In this document: one piece after another, positions 40,963 to 49,433 of the stretch | Numbering within the stretch: the stretch's first letter is position 1 | How the letters are laid out: each line of letters starts with the position of its first letter | From: Sporolactobacillus terrae DSM 11697 | GTDB lineage: Bacteria; Bacillota; Bacilli; Bacillales; Sporolactobacillaceae | Assembly: GCF_000648615.1 (NCBI RefSeq) | Contig: NZ_JFZC01000041.1 | Span: 62,001 to 126,000, forward strand | Length of the DNA stretch: 64,000 nt | Reading direction: 5' to 3' | Translations under genes and position numbers: made by a program | Notes under the pieces: model-generated | What the model saw: the letters and a program-made list of their open reading frames with translations, nothing else | Databases searched by the model: none | What the model was told of the DNA's origin: nothing

Positions 40963-42123
40963 GTGCATTTTATTTTAGAATTAGCGATTATTTTGATTGC
41001 AACAAAATTAGCTGGTCATGTGAGTGTTTTGTTAAAACAGCCGGCTGTTCTCGGCGAACTTGTGGTTGGTATCGTGATTGGTCCAGCGCTGCTTGGCTGG
41101 ATTCCAAATTCGGACACCATCCATCTATTAAGCGAAGTCGGTGTCATTCTACTGATGTTCATTGCAGGACTCGAAACCGACTTGGATGGTCTGCGTCAAA
41201 ATGCAAGACCCTCTTCAGCTGCGGCGATTGGTGGCATCATCTTCCCGCTTGGCTTCGGATATCTTGCAGGGCTGATCTTAGGCATGGATTTAGCTCACGC
41301 TGTTTTCTTAGGATTAATTCTTTCGGCAACTTCCGTGAGTATTACCGTCCAGTCATTGAAAGAAATGGGAAAGCTGCAAACAAGAGAAAGTACCACGATA
41401 CTAGGGGCGGCCGTTCTCGATGACATTCTAGTCATTATTCTGTTAGCTTTTGCCATGAGCTTCTTCGGGGAATCCGATCAAAGCACACTGCTTGTGATTG
41501 GTGAAAAAGTACTGTTCTTCGCTTCTATTATTCTGATTAGTTGGAAGGGACTTCCGATGGTGATGAGCTGGTTCGGTAAAATGAAAGTCAGTGAACCGTT
41601 ACTTAGCGGTGCACTCATTCTTTGCCTGCTTTTTGCCTACTACGCTGATCTACTTGGTGTTGCGGGAATTATCGGTGCTTTTATCGCCGGTGCGGCAATT
41701 GCGCAAACTCAGTACAGTAAAACAATCGAGCATAAAATTGAGCCGGTTGCCTACGGCGTGTTTGTTCCCATTTTTTTCGTCAGTATCGGACTAAACGTTT
41801 CTTTCTCAGGGCTTAACGAGCAGATTTGGTTTATTGTGGCGATTTCGCTCTTGGCTGTTTTTTCAAAACTGGCCGGCTCTGGCATTGGTGCTTATTTGAC
41901 TGGATTTGATTTCCATGGGTCGGCGCGGGTCGGCGCTGGGATGATTTCCAGAGGTGAGGTCGCCTTGATCCTAGCCAAAATAGGATTGGACGCCAAGCTT
42001 CTCGCTGAAGAATTTTTCACACCGCTGATTGTCGTCGTTATGGTGACCACACTTGTCACGCCGCCTTTACTGAAGGTCCTGTTTGAAAATGAGCACACTC
42101 AAGTGAATACCACTGAGAAATAA
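40963..42123 (+). CDS. Monovalent cation:proton antiporter (CPA2, KefB/NapA-like)
   Basis: A 386-residue protein with about 12 helices: LGELVVGIVIGPALLGW, FIAGLETDLDGLRQ, LGAAVLDDILVIILLAFAM (the DD-type ion site) and SRGEVALILAKIGLDAKLL. No TrkA-N domain is attached. AGGAGG precedes the GTG start. It exchanges Na+ or K+ for protons. It is followed 14 nt later by a 96-residue protein and then a second permease, which may be regulatory or accessory. Confidence 0.88.
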   Translation: MHFILELAIILIATKLAGHVSVLLKQPAVLGELVVGIVIGPALLGWIPNSDTIHLLSEVGVILLMFIAGLETDLDGLRQNARPSSAAAIGGIIFPLGFGYLAGLILGMDLAHAVFLGLILSATSVSITVQSLKEMGKLQTRESTTILGAAVLDDILVIILLAFAMSFFGESDQSTLLVIGEKVLFFASIILISWKGLPMVMSWFGKMKVSEPLLSGALILCLLFAYYADLLGVAGIIGAFIAGAAIAQTQYSKTIEHKIEPVAYGVFVPIFFVSIGLNVSFSGLNEQIWFIVAISLLAVFSKLAGSGIGAYLTGFDFHGSARVGAGMISRGEVALILAKIGLDAKLLAEEFFTPLIVVVMVTTLVTPPLLKVLFENEHTQVNTTEK

Positions 42124-42137
42124 AGGGTGATGAAAAA

Positions 42138-42428
42138 GTGAAGAACTTGACCTATGAGGTGAACAAATCACAAATTTATTTGAAAGAACAAGACGATGCA
42201 GGAGATTGTGCATTTATGATTCAGGCAAAGACCAATGATGCGCTGAATCGCTTGCGTCAAATGAAGATTTTTTTTGAGAGCGACAAAGTCTCAACAGACA
42301 TTTTGTTTTATCCGCAAAAAGACAAGGTGTATCAAGTGATTGTCCGAAAGGAAGTTTACACTGCGTTCATTGTTCACTTATTTCAACTTCAGCTGCTGAA
42401 AACAGTTCAATGGAACGGGATAGCATGA
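42138..42428 (+). CDS. Small soluble protein in antiporter operon (96 aa)
   Basis: GTG 42138 has AGGGTGAT upstream, 14 nt after the antiporter stop. The protein is soluble with alternating strands and helices (SQIYLKEQDDAGDCAFMIQA; MKIFFESDKVSTDILFYPQ; VYQVIVRKEVYTAFIVHLFQ). I recognise no family. Its place between two membrane transporters suggests an accessory or regulatory subunit, by context only. Confidence 0.6.
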   Translation: MKNLTYEVNKSQIYLKEQDDAGDCAFMIQAKTNDALNRLRQMKIFFESDKVSTDILFYPQKDKVYQVIVRKEVYTAFIVHLFQLQLLKTVQWNGIA

Positions 42429-42479
42429 AGATCCGCACACGGCTAAAGAGAAGAGAAAACCAACAGGAGGCAGAGCAGC

Positions 42480-43760
42480 ATGGGGAATGAATCGTTACTT
42501 GCAATTGGTATCTTTGTACTGACCTATGGACTGATTATTGCTGAAAAAATTCATCGAACGATCATCGCGATGATCGGCGGCGGACTAATGATTGTATTGG
42601 GGATCGTCAGTCAGCACGTGGCATTAGCACATATTGACTTTAATACATTGGGCTTGCTGATCGGAATGATGATCATCGTATCAATCACAGCGGAAACCGG
42701 ATTATTTAAATTCATTGCACTTTGGGCAGCAAAAAAAGTAGGCGGCAGGCCGGTCGCTCTTCTTGTTGTTTTTTCGTTGATTACTGCACTGGGCTCTTCG
42801 TTTCTGGACAATGTAACTACAGTTTTGCTGATGGTGCCGGTGACCTTCAGTATTTCAAGAGCACTTAAGGTTTCTCCGATTCCGTTTCTTATTTCAGAGA
42901 TACTTATGTCGAATATCGGGGGAACAGCAACGATGATCGGCGACCCTCCGAACATCATGATCGGTAGTGCGGTTAAAAGCCTTAGCTTTATGGATTTTAT
43001 CACGAATCTTGCACCGGTGATCATTATCATTATGGTTCTCACCTTGCTAATTCTTCGGTTTATATATCGTAAACAATTAACAACAACTGATGAAGCGCGG
43101 GAACAGATTGCCGCTCTGGATCCGAGCAGTGAGATTGTGGATCGACTATTGCTAATTAAATCTTTAGCTGTCTTGTTGCTGACCATTTCAGGGTTCTTTC
43201 TGCATCAGGCATTGGGGTTGGAGACGGCAACTGTGGCGCTGATGGGTGCTTTTCTTCTGCTCCTTTTATCCGGAGAGAAGCAACTTGAACGTGCGTTCCA
43301 TCAGGTGGAATGGACAACAATTTTTTTCTTTGTTGGGTTATTTGTTCTTGTTGGCGGATTAGAGGAGACCGGGATGATACGTTTGCTTGCAGAGCAAGTG
43401 ATCCAATTGACCGGAGGCAATCTTGCACCGGCAACTTTTTTAATTTTGTGGATGAGCGGTTTTGCATCCGCATTTATCGATAATATTCCATTTGTAGCGA
43501 CAATGATTCCCTTGATTCAGGACATGGGCCAAATGGGAGTCAATGATCTGGAACCAATTTGGTGGAGCCTTTCTCTGGGAGCCTGTCTTGGAGGAAATGG
43601 AATGCTGATTGGAGCAAGTGCAAATTTAATTGTTGCCGGTTTATCTGGGAAAGAGGGCTATCCAATCACCTTTCTAAGATTTATGAAAATCGGATTACCC
43701 GTAATGATTTTGTCACTGGTAATCTCAACGGTTTACATTTATTTTAGGTACTTAACGTAA
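42480..43760 (+). CDS. ArsB/NhaD-type ion transporter (IT superfamily)
   Basis: A 426-residue protein with about 11 helices and the SLC13/ArsB-NhaD hallmarks SSFLDNVTTVLLMVPVTFSI, NIGGTATMIGDPPNIMIGS, SAFIDNIPFVATMIPLI and GGNGMLIGASANLIVAGLS. AGGAGG lies 9 nt before ATG. It is distinct from ArsB upstream (GDPPN motif instead of the ArsB-specific loop) and more like NhaD/YbiR-type carriers. It may export Na+ or another ion alongside the antiporter. Confidence 0.85.
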   Translation: MGNESLLAIGIFVLTYGLIIAEKIHRTIIAMIGGGLMIVLGIVSQHVALAHIDFNTLGLLIGMMIIVSITAETGLFKFIALWAAKKVGGRPVALLVVFSLITALGSSFLDNVTTVLLMVPVTFSISRALKVSPIPFLISEILMSNIGGTATMIGDPPNIMIGSAVKSLSFMDFITNLAPVIIIIMVLTLLILRFIYRKQLTTTDEAREQIAALDPSSEIVDRLLLIKSLAVLLLTISGFFLHQALGLETATVALMGAFLLLLLSGEKQLERAFHQVEWTTIFFFVGLFVLVGGLEETGMIRLLAEQVIQLTGGNLAPATFLILWMSGFASAFIDNIPFVATMIPLIQDMGQMGVNDLEPIWWSLSLGACLGGNGMLIGASANLIVAGLSGKEGYPITFLRFMKIGLPVMILSLVISTVYIYFRYLT

Positions 43761-43781
43761 TCGATTGCTGGAATAAAGGAA

Positions 43782-43802
43782 AACAGCATTAATGTTGTTT
43801 TT
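43782..43802 (+). terminator. Terminator after the ion transporter operon
   Basis: AACAGCAT (43782-43789) pairs with ATGTTGTT (43792-43799, one G-U), followed by T. Confidence 0.6.
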
Positions 43803-43960
43803 GAAAACGATACGCGATGAATAGGAAAACGTTTTGAATCAAACCGGTGCAAATTTGTAACTTTGTCGTTGAAAAAGCCGTGTGGTATGGGTAGAGAGGA
43901 CTTTTGCTAAGCGGCATTTCATTGTATAATAACTGAAACCACATAAATGGAGGTGAGTCT

Positions 43961-44497
43961 ATGCAAATAAAAGACAGCGATTTTCATCAATTGTTTGAAC
44001 TGGTCACCGATACACGAAAAGTGATTTTGAATTTTAAAGATTCTGTGGACAAGCGCTTTGAAGCGGTGGATGAACGTTTCGATCAAGTGGACAAGCGCTT
44101 TGAAGCGGTGGATGAACGTTTTGATCAAGTGGACAAACGTTTTGAAGCGGTGGATGAACGTTTCGATCAAGTGGACAAACGTTTTGAAGCGGTGGATGAA
44201 CGTTTTGATCAAATGGATAAACGTTTTGAAGCGGTGGATGAACGTTTTGATCAAGTGGACAAGCGCTTTGAAGCGGTGGATGAACGTTTTGATCAAATGG
44301 ATAAACGTTTTGAAGCGGTGGATGAACGTTTCGACAAGATCGACAAGCATTTTGACACTGTTGATCGCCGATTGAGCAACCTTGAAACCGCTCAATTAGA
44401 AACCAATGCACGTCTCTCAAAACTCGAAGCAGGTCAACACAAAACAACGCAGGCACTGACGGCTATTGCTGATGTTCTAAGGGAACACGCAAAATAA
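43961..44497 (+). CDS. Coiled-coil repeat protein, paralogue 1
   Basis: A 178-residue protein. A conserved head (residues 1-25, FHQLFELVTDTRKVILNFKDS) is followed by seven near-identical 14-residue units VDKRFEAVDERFDQ (two heptads each; 42-bp DNA repeats 44040-44345) and a degenerate eighth. A conserved tail (LETAQLETNARLSKLEAGQ, KTTQALTAIADVLREHAK) ends it. The heptad pattern predicts a long parallel coiled coil. Its head, tail and promoter context (TATAATAAC at 43925) are shared with the protein at 60999. GGAGGTGAG precedes ATG. Function unknown; a trimeric or filament-like scaffold is possible. Confidence 0.75.
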   Translation: MQIKDSDFHQLFELVTDTRKVILNFKDSVDKRFEAVDERFDQVDKRFEAVDERFDQVDKRFEAVDERFDQVDKRFEAVDERFDQMDKRFEAVDERFDQVDKRFEAVDERFDQMDKRFEAVDERFDKIDKHFDTVDRRLSNLETAQLETNARLSKLEAGQHKTTQALTAIADVLREHAK

Positions 44498-44676
44498 CTC
44501 ATGCGTATTAAACGTCATGAATAGCAATAGCACACCATTTCTTTAATTTACTCGACCCTTCCTCTGCAATAAGAATCACATTTGATGTGCGCTCTTCAAG
44601 TCCTTATTTTATCTTCAGAAATCGTACTGCGTACATTCGAGCGTCTCGCATAAAACAATCCCTTTTCTAATTGAAC

Positions 44677-46080
44677 TCATTGATAATCATGCAGCCAGGC
44701 TTGATGCAAGCGTTGGATGCCCTTTTTGATTTCTTCTGGAGACAATCCGCCGTAGCCAAGCAGAACGGAGGTTTGAAGCTCCTTTTTGTGAAGAACGGCA
44801 GAGACTTCGTACACAAGAACACCGACCGATTTCGCCTTCTCAATCAGCACAGCGGCGGGGACTTTACTCTTCACATGGAGGACAATGTGGAGCCCTGCGT
44901 CCTGACCGCTTACTGCACAATGGTTACCCATGACCGACTGAATTTCGTTTAAGAGCAGCGCTTGTTTTTTCTTGTACAGCGTCCGCATCCTGCGGATATG
45001 CTGCTCCCATTTCCCACTTCTCATAAATAGAGCAAGCGTCTGTTGATGCAGCCGCGACGCACTTTGCCGCCATTCTAGCTGTTGATAGGTGCCGAGAAGT
45101 TCGGGCGGCAAGACCATGTAGCTGATTCGAATCGCCGGCATCAGTGATTTAGAAAACGTGCCGATGTAGATGACCCGATTGTGCTCATCAATGCCTTGAA
45201 GTGAGGGGATCGGTTTACCTCGATAGCGAAACTCGCCATCATAATCATCTTCAATGATCCATCGCGCCTGCTTGTTGGCCCAGTCGAGCAGCTGAATGCG
45301 GTTTGTGATCGGCATCACCATGCCTAATGGATACTGATGTGATGGCGTGATGTAGACCGCATCAACGGGTGCATGCGTTAATTTGTTGATGGACAGACCT
45401 TCCTTTTCAACGCTGATCGGTACCAGTTGGATCGGTCGTTTTTGAAGCGAGCGGCGCACGCCTTGATAACCAGGATCCTCCATTGCAATCCGACCGGTTT
45501 TCCAATCGATAAGCTGGTAGAGTAGCGCAAGTATGGACGGAGTTCCAGCAGCGATGACAATTTGTTCCGGCATGCATTGGACGCCGCGCGAGCGATGCAA
45601 GTAGCCGGCAAGCAATTCTCTGAGGCTAGCTTCGCCTTGATAAGCGCCGTATCCGATCACACTTGGATCTTCAAACAGCCTCTGCTCACATTTCCGCCAT
45701 GCATTGAGTGGAAAATGGCTGACATCAATCGCGGACATAAAGAAGTCGATGTCAGGCGCTTTTTCACTTGTCCGGTTAAGCTGCTTAGGCTTGATTGTGC
45801 GCATCGAACCGGCGGAACGGTTCAGGAACGGGTGATCCATTTTTGCGACAAAATAGCCGCTGCGTGGTCTGCTTTCAAGATAACCTTCCGCGAGCAGCTG
45901 CTGGTAGGCCATTTGTACAGTGGTTTTGCTGAGTGCGAGCTGATCTGCCAGATAGCGGATCGAGGGAAGCCGCGTCTGTTCCGGTAAGCCGGCCAACTCA
46001 ATCTCGCGCTTAAAGTATGCGTAGAGCTGCAGATACAACGGTTCGTTTAAGTGATCATCAAGTTTCGGAATAATTTCCAT
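44677..46080 (-). CDS. MocR/PdxR-type GntR-aminotransferase regulator
   Basis: A 467-residue fusion. An N-terminal GntR winged helix (residues 10-75, LPSIRYLADQLALSKTTVQMAYQQLLAEGYL) is joined to a class I aminotransferase-like domain with the PLP lysine in GTFSKSLMPAIRISY and AIEDDYDGEFRYRG. It is divergent from a PNPOx-like gene with a shared 7-bp inverted repeat between them. MocR proteins sense PLP or an amino acid-PLP adduct. The target is likely the divergent gene. Confidence 0.88.
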   Translation of the reverse strand: MEIIPKLDDHLNEPLYLQLYAYFKREIELAGLPEQTRLPSIRYLADQLALSKTTVQMAYQQLLAEGYLESRPRSGYFVAKMDHPFLNRSAGSMRTIKPKQLNRTSEKAPDIDFFMSAIDVSHFPLNAWRKCEQRLFEDPSVIGYGAYQGEASLRELLAGYLHRSRGVQCMPEQIVIAAGTPSILALLYQLIDWKTGRIAMEDPGYQGVRRSLQKRPIQLVPISVEKEGLSINKLTHAPVDAVYITPSHQYPLGMVMPITNRIQLLDWANKQARWIIEDDYDGEFRYRGKPIPSLQGIDEHNRVIYIGTFSKSLMPAIRISYMVLPPELLGTYQQLEWRQSASRLHQQTLALFMRSGKWEQHIRRMRTLYKKKQALLLNEIQSVMGNHCAVSGQDAGLHIVLHVKSKVPAAVLIEKAKSVGVLVYEVSAVLHKKELQTSVLLGYGGLSPEEIKKGIQRLHQAWLHDYQ

Positions 46081-46117
46081 TACCTTTTCTCCTCTGTACC
46101 GGTTAATTTATGCTAAT

Positions 46118-46139
46118 CTGTATCTTTTAAAGGATACAG
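46118..46139. promoter_or_regulatory. Operator between divergent mocR and PNPOx-like genes
   Basis: CTGTATC (46118-46124) and GATACAG (46133-46139) form a perfect inverted repeat around TTTTAAAG, overlapping the promoter region of both genes; a TATAAT-like sequence follows near 46145. Confidence 0.65.
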
Positions 46140-46189
46140 TGGTTTATATAATATTATAAATGATCAGAATAAAAAAGGCGGTGGTTGAC

Positions 46190-46732
46190 ATGCGTGCATT
46201 GCGAAAAAAGGCGCTGGAATGTAAGGATACGGATAAAATTAACCAATTTTTAATCAATTCCGAGATTGGGTTTCTAGGCGTTGCCGATGAGGAATACCCT
46301 TATGTGGTTCCGCTTAATTATATCTGGCACAAAGATAGAATCTACTTTCATGGCGCGAATGCGGGGAAAAAGGCCGAGCTAATGCGTGCGAATTCCAAGG
46401 TTTCCTTCACGGTTTGCGAGGAACTGGGCATCATGACGAGTCCAGTGCCGGCACACACGAGCACCGCATACATGAGTGTGATGATCTTTGGACAAGTGAA
46501 GCAGATCGCGGATTGGGATGAAGCGACGGAGGTCATGCAGAAGCTATTAGATAAATATGTTCCGGGTTACTTTGACCGTCCGCTCGCACGCAGTCATGTC
46601 GAGAAGTATCGTTCAAAACTGGGCAGCCCGACCACTGTTTACTGCCTGACTCCGGATGTGCTGACGGCAAAAGAGAGTCCGCTTGAGTCGGGACGGAAGT
46701 TTGAAGCGGGGATGAAGGCCAGGAAAAAATAA
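46190..46732 (+). CDS. PNPOx-like flavin-binding protein (NimA type)
   Basis: A 180-residue protein of the split-barrel fold: IGFLGVADEEYPYVVPLNYIWHKDRIYFHGANAGKKAELMR, then VSFTVCEELGI and a C-terminal CLTPDVLTAKES. This is the pyridoxamine phosphate oxidase-related family including NimA nitroimidazole reductases. ATG 46190 is chosen with GGCGGTGG 5 nt upstream; the earlier ATG 46160 lacks an SD. It is probably regulated by the divergent MocR protein. Confidence 0.83.
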   Translation: MRALRKKALECKDTDKINQFLINSEIGFLGVADEEYPYVVPLNYIWHKDRIYFHGANAGKKAELMRANSKVSFTVCEELGIMTSPVPAHTSTAYMSVMIFGQVKQIADWDEATEVMQKLLDKYVPGYFDRPLARSHVEKYRSKLGSPTTVYCLTPDVLTAKESPLESGRKFEAGMKARKK

Positions 46733-46814
46733 AGGAACGTGGCGGCTGCGCAAGGCATGCTTTGCAGAAGGCATGTTAAAATGAATAAAACGAATCTGCA
46801 AAGAGGGATACTCC

Positions 46815-47585
46815 ATGAAAGCATTTTACATTGAAAAGGCACATGCAACCATGCGCTATAATGATTTTCCAGGGCGAGATCAACCGATTGTCTTTATTCA
46901 TGGACTCGGATGTGCCGGATCATTTGACTATCCTCAAGTCGCGGCTCAGGCAGAACTTCAAAAACATCGCTGCATTATCGTTGACCTTCTAGGGGCCGGC
47001 TACAGTGACAAACCGCCGGATTTCAGTTATACCGTAAGCGCACATGCAGAATATCTGGCTGACTTTGTTGCTGCACTTCATTTGCATGATTTCGTGCTGT
47101 TCGGGCACAGTTTAGGCGGAGCGATTGCAATCGCACTTGCCGGCAAGTGCCAGGAACGGGTGAATCGCCTCCTTTTGAGTGAAGCAAATCTAGACAAAAG
47201 CAGTGAGGGATCAACCAGTAAATGTATTGCTGATTATGAAGAAGATCAATTTCTGAAAAATGGATTTGAAACGTTAATTCAAGACAGCCGCGCGAGCGGA
47301 AATCAAATGTGGGCAGCCTCCTTGTCCCTATGGTCGCGCGAAGCGGCCTATCGTCTTTCAAAGTCGGCGGCAAAAGGAGTCGAGCCTTCGTGGCGAAAAC
47401 AATTCTATGCGCTGGATTGCCCAAAAACATTTCTTTTTGGCGCGAAGTCCCTTCCAGACCCGGATGAACAGATGCTTCGACAGCAGGGCATTGGCGTTGA
47501 TGTGGTAAAAAATGCCGGGCACTCCATGGCTTGGGAGAATCCAAGCGGGCTGGCTCGGGCAATTGCCAAGGGGATCACGACCTAA
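46815..47585 (+). CDS. Alpha/beta hydrolase
   Basis: A 256-residue hydrolase: oxyanion region FIHGLGCAGS, nucleophile elbow FGHSLGGAIAIA (Ser), DLLGAGYSDKP and the catalytic His in NAGHSMAWENP. No signal peptide. GAGGG lies before ATG. It is a general alpha/beta hydrolase of the proline-iminopeptidase/lactonase type; the substrate cannot be assigned. The aromatic leader promoter begins 45 bp downstream. Confidence 0.83.
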   Translation: MKAFYIEKAHATMRYNDFPGRDQPIVFIHGLGCAGSFDYPQVAAQAELQKHRCIIVDLLGAGYSDKPPDFSYTVSAHAEYLADFVAALHLHDFVLFGHSLGGAIAIALAGKCQERVNRLLLSEANLDKSSEGSTSKCIADYEEDQFLKNGFETLIQDSRASGNQMWAASLSLWSREAAYRLSKSAAKGVEPSWRKQFYALDCPKTFLFGAKSLPDPDEQMLRQQGIGVDVVKNAGHSMAWENPSGLARAIAKGITT

Positions 47586-47630
47586 TCAATCGTGCGGCAA
47601 TCGTTTCAATCGAAACATCTGAAAATGGTA

Positions 47631-47659
47631 TTGACAACCGTTTCGGTTGGTGTTTAAAT
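47631..47659 (+). promoter_or_regulatory. Promoter of the aromatic operon
   Basis: TTGACA (47631-47636) and TTAAAT (47654-47659) with 17-bp spacing; start near 47666, 25 nt before the leader ATG. Confidence 0.75.
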
Positions 47660-47690
47660 TATACGTAATCTCATTTGAAGGGAACGTTAA

Positions 47691-47753
47691 ATGATGCAGA
47701 CTTGGCAATGGTTTGAAAAAGACTATTACGGCTTCTATTACTACTTTAGGTAG
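47691..47753 (+). CDS. Aromatic amino acid leader peptide (20 aa)
   Basis: ATG 47691 to TAG 47751-47753 encodes 20 residues, ten of them aromatic: Trp5, Trp7, Phe8, Tyr12, Tyr13, Phe15, Tyr16, Tyr17, Tyr18 and Phe19. GAAGGGAA lies upstream as SD. The ORF sits between a promoter and a series of competing hairpins ending in a strong terminator, before aroC, aroA, tyrA and aroK. This is a textbook ribosome-mediated attenuation leader, sensing shortage of charged tRNA for Trp, Phe and Tyr together. Firmicutes usually use T-box or TRAP here. Confidence 0.88.
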   Translation: MMQTWQWFEKDYYGFYYYFR

Positions 47754-47947
47754 CGTTCGTATCCGCTTCGGGTGCGAACGCAAGATTGCGTGAGCGTCTG
47801 AAGTTGGGAAGCTGTAATAGGCAGGCCAACTTAGATGCGAAGTAACTTCGATCTAATTGGTTGCCATTGCAAGTGGAAGAGCATCTTTATTTGGCGTTGT
47901 TATAAAACCAGTTGGGTCAATAGATCCGGCTGGTTTATTTTTTTTTT
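47752..47947 (+). promoter_or_regulatory. Attenuator of the aromatic operon
   Basis: Hairpin 1 starts inside the leader stop (GCGTTCG 47753-47759 with CGAACGC 47775-47781). Next AAGTTGG (47801-47807) pairs with CCAACTT (47826-47832). A third hairpin (TTAGAT and CGAAG at 47831-47842 with 47846-47856) follows. The terminator is AAACCAGTTGGGTC (47905-47918) with GATCCGGCTGGTTT (47923-47936), then a T-rich run. CCAACT (47826-47831) can instead pair with AGTTGG (47910-47915) in the terminator arm, giving an antiterminator. Confidence 0.8.
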
Positions 47948-47972
47948 CAGAGAAACAGAAGGGATGAATGAA

Positions 47973-49433
47973 ATGAATCGATCAAACAAAGTCAGACTCA
48001 GTCTTATTTTGTATCTGAATTACTTTGTTCACGGCATTGGGCTGATTATTTTGACGCAGAATATGAAGACATTGAGTGGTGAGTGGGGCACGCCGCTTGC
48101 CGTCGTTTCTTTTGCAATTTCTGGAATGGGCATCGGCAAGCTGATCGCCTATTACGCACTGGGCAGCTTATCGGATCGTTACGGCCGCAAGGCGTTAGTT
48201 GTTTTCGGCATGGGCTTGTATGTGGTCTTTTTTTTCGGTATAACGCTCACGCATGATTTTCATATCGCCTATTTGTTGACCATTCTGGCCGGCATGGCAA
48301 ATTCGGCGCTGGATTCGGGAACCTATCCAACTTTCCTTGAGATGAACGGTAATAACGGGGCTTACAATATCTTGATCAAGGCCGCCATGTCGCTCGGTGA
48401 ATTTGTTCTGCCCATCTATATTGGGCTTAATGAAAATCTAGGCGGCTGGTACGGCATGAGCTTTATCATCACCGGTGCGATTTTGCTTATCAATTTGATC
48501 TTGATCAGTCGGACCAAGTTCCCGCAGCGGCCAAAAACAGAAAAACAAATCAGCCAGCGTCTGTTCAGTGAACGATTGACCGCACCGAAAATCGGCATGC
48601 TCATAATTCTGTCAATCTATGGCTACACGTCAATGGCCGTGATGATTTTGTTTACTCAGTGGATTACCCTTTATGGGATCGATTTTTTGGGAATGAACAA
48701 CCTTCAGGCGCATTTTCTGCTGTCGCTATACAGTATGGGATCGATTATCGGCGTACTCTTGATTTTCAGCATTCTTCAACGCGGGTTGATTCGCGACATC
48801 CGCTTAATTGTGGGATTGAACGGCTTATCTGTGCTTAATCTGCTGGTCATCTGCTTTTCAACGCATCCGCTGCTCGTCAGTATCACCTCTTTTCTTTTCG
48901 GAGTCACGGCAGCCGGTGGTGTCATGCAGGTTGGACTGAACATTTTCAGCGCCATGTTCCCACATGCAAAAGGGCGCGTCACCGGCATTTATTTCTCATT
49001 CGGCAGCATCGCATTATTTACCGTGCCGATCATTACCGGCATGCTGTCGAAAATCAGCACGGCTGCCGCCTTGCGTTTTGATATCGTGCTCGCACTCATT
49101 TCCCTAGTCATCTGGGTGATCGGACATCGTCTGATGGATAGCATTGAATCGTCAGATCTTAGCCGTGAACGCAGGCAAATCAATAGCATTGATTTCTTCA
49201 TTCTGAAGCTGTTGCAGCGGCGTTTTAAGCATGTGCGGGCGATCGGTTTGAAAAAAATCCAGCAAAACGGTACGATTTTCGATTCGGCACGGGAAAAAGA
49301 AATTCTTGATAAAATTGAACAAAAGATCCGCGATAAAGAAAACAGCAGATACTACCAATCCATTTTTAAGAGTATTATGACCAGCTCGAAAAACTATCAA
49401 TCCGAGATTCAAGAGAAAGGAAGAGTTCAATGA
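47973..49433 (+). CDS. MFS transporter in the aromatic operon
   Basis: A 486-residue major facilitator with 12 helices (GYFxHGIG start, GKLIAYYALGSLSDRYGRKALV as loop 2-3, ITGMLSKIS) and a charged cytoplasmic C-terminal tail of about 90 residues. ATG 47973 has AGAAGGG upstream. It is the first structural gene after the aromatic attenuator and its stop overlaps the aroC start (ATGA). It may carry shikimate, quinate or an aromatic amino acid; this is inferred from the operon. Confidence 0.83.
   Translation: MNRSNKVRLSLILYLNYFVHGIGLIILTQNMKTLSGEWGTPLAVVSFAISGMGIGKLIAYYALGSLSDRYGRKALVVFGMGLYVVFFFGITLTHDFHIAYLLTILAGMANSALDSGTYPTFLEMNGNNGAYNILIKAAMSLGEFVLPIYIGLNENLGGWYGMSFIITGAILLINLILISRTKFPQRPKTEKQISQRLFSERLTAPKIGMLIILSIYGYTSMAVMILFTQWITLYGIDFLGMNNLQAHFLLSLYSMGSIIGVLLIFSILQRGLIRDIRLIVGLNGLSVLNLLVICFSTHPLLVSITSFLFGVTAAGGVMQVGLNIFSAMFPHAKGRVTGIYFSFGSIALFTVPIITGMLSKISTAAALRFDIVLALISLVIWVIGHRLMDSIESSDLSRERRQINSIDFFILKLLQRRFKHVRAIGLKKIQQNGTIFDSAREKEILDKIEQKIRDKENSRYYQSIFKSIMTSSKNYQSEIQEKGRVQ

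Noticed and set aside
43919-44456. Antisense and alternate-frame ORFs over the coiled-coil genes
   Set aside because: They are shadows of the 42-bp and 21-bp DNA repeats, with no ribosome binding sites.
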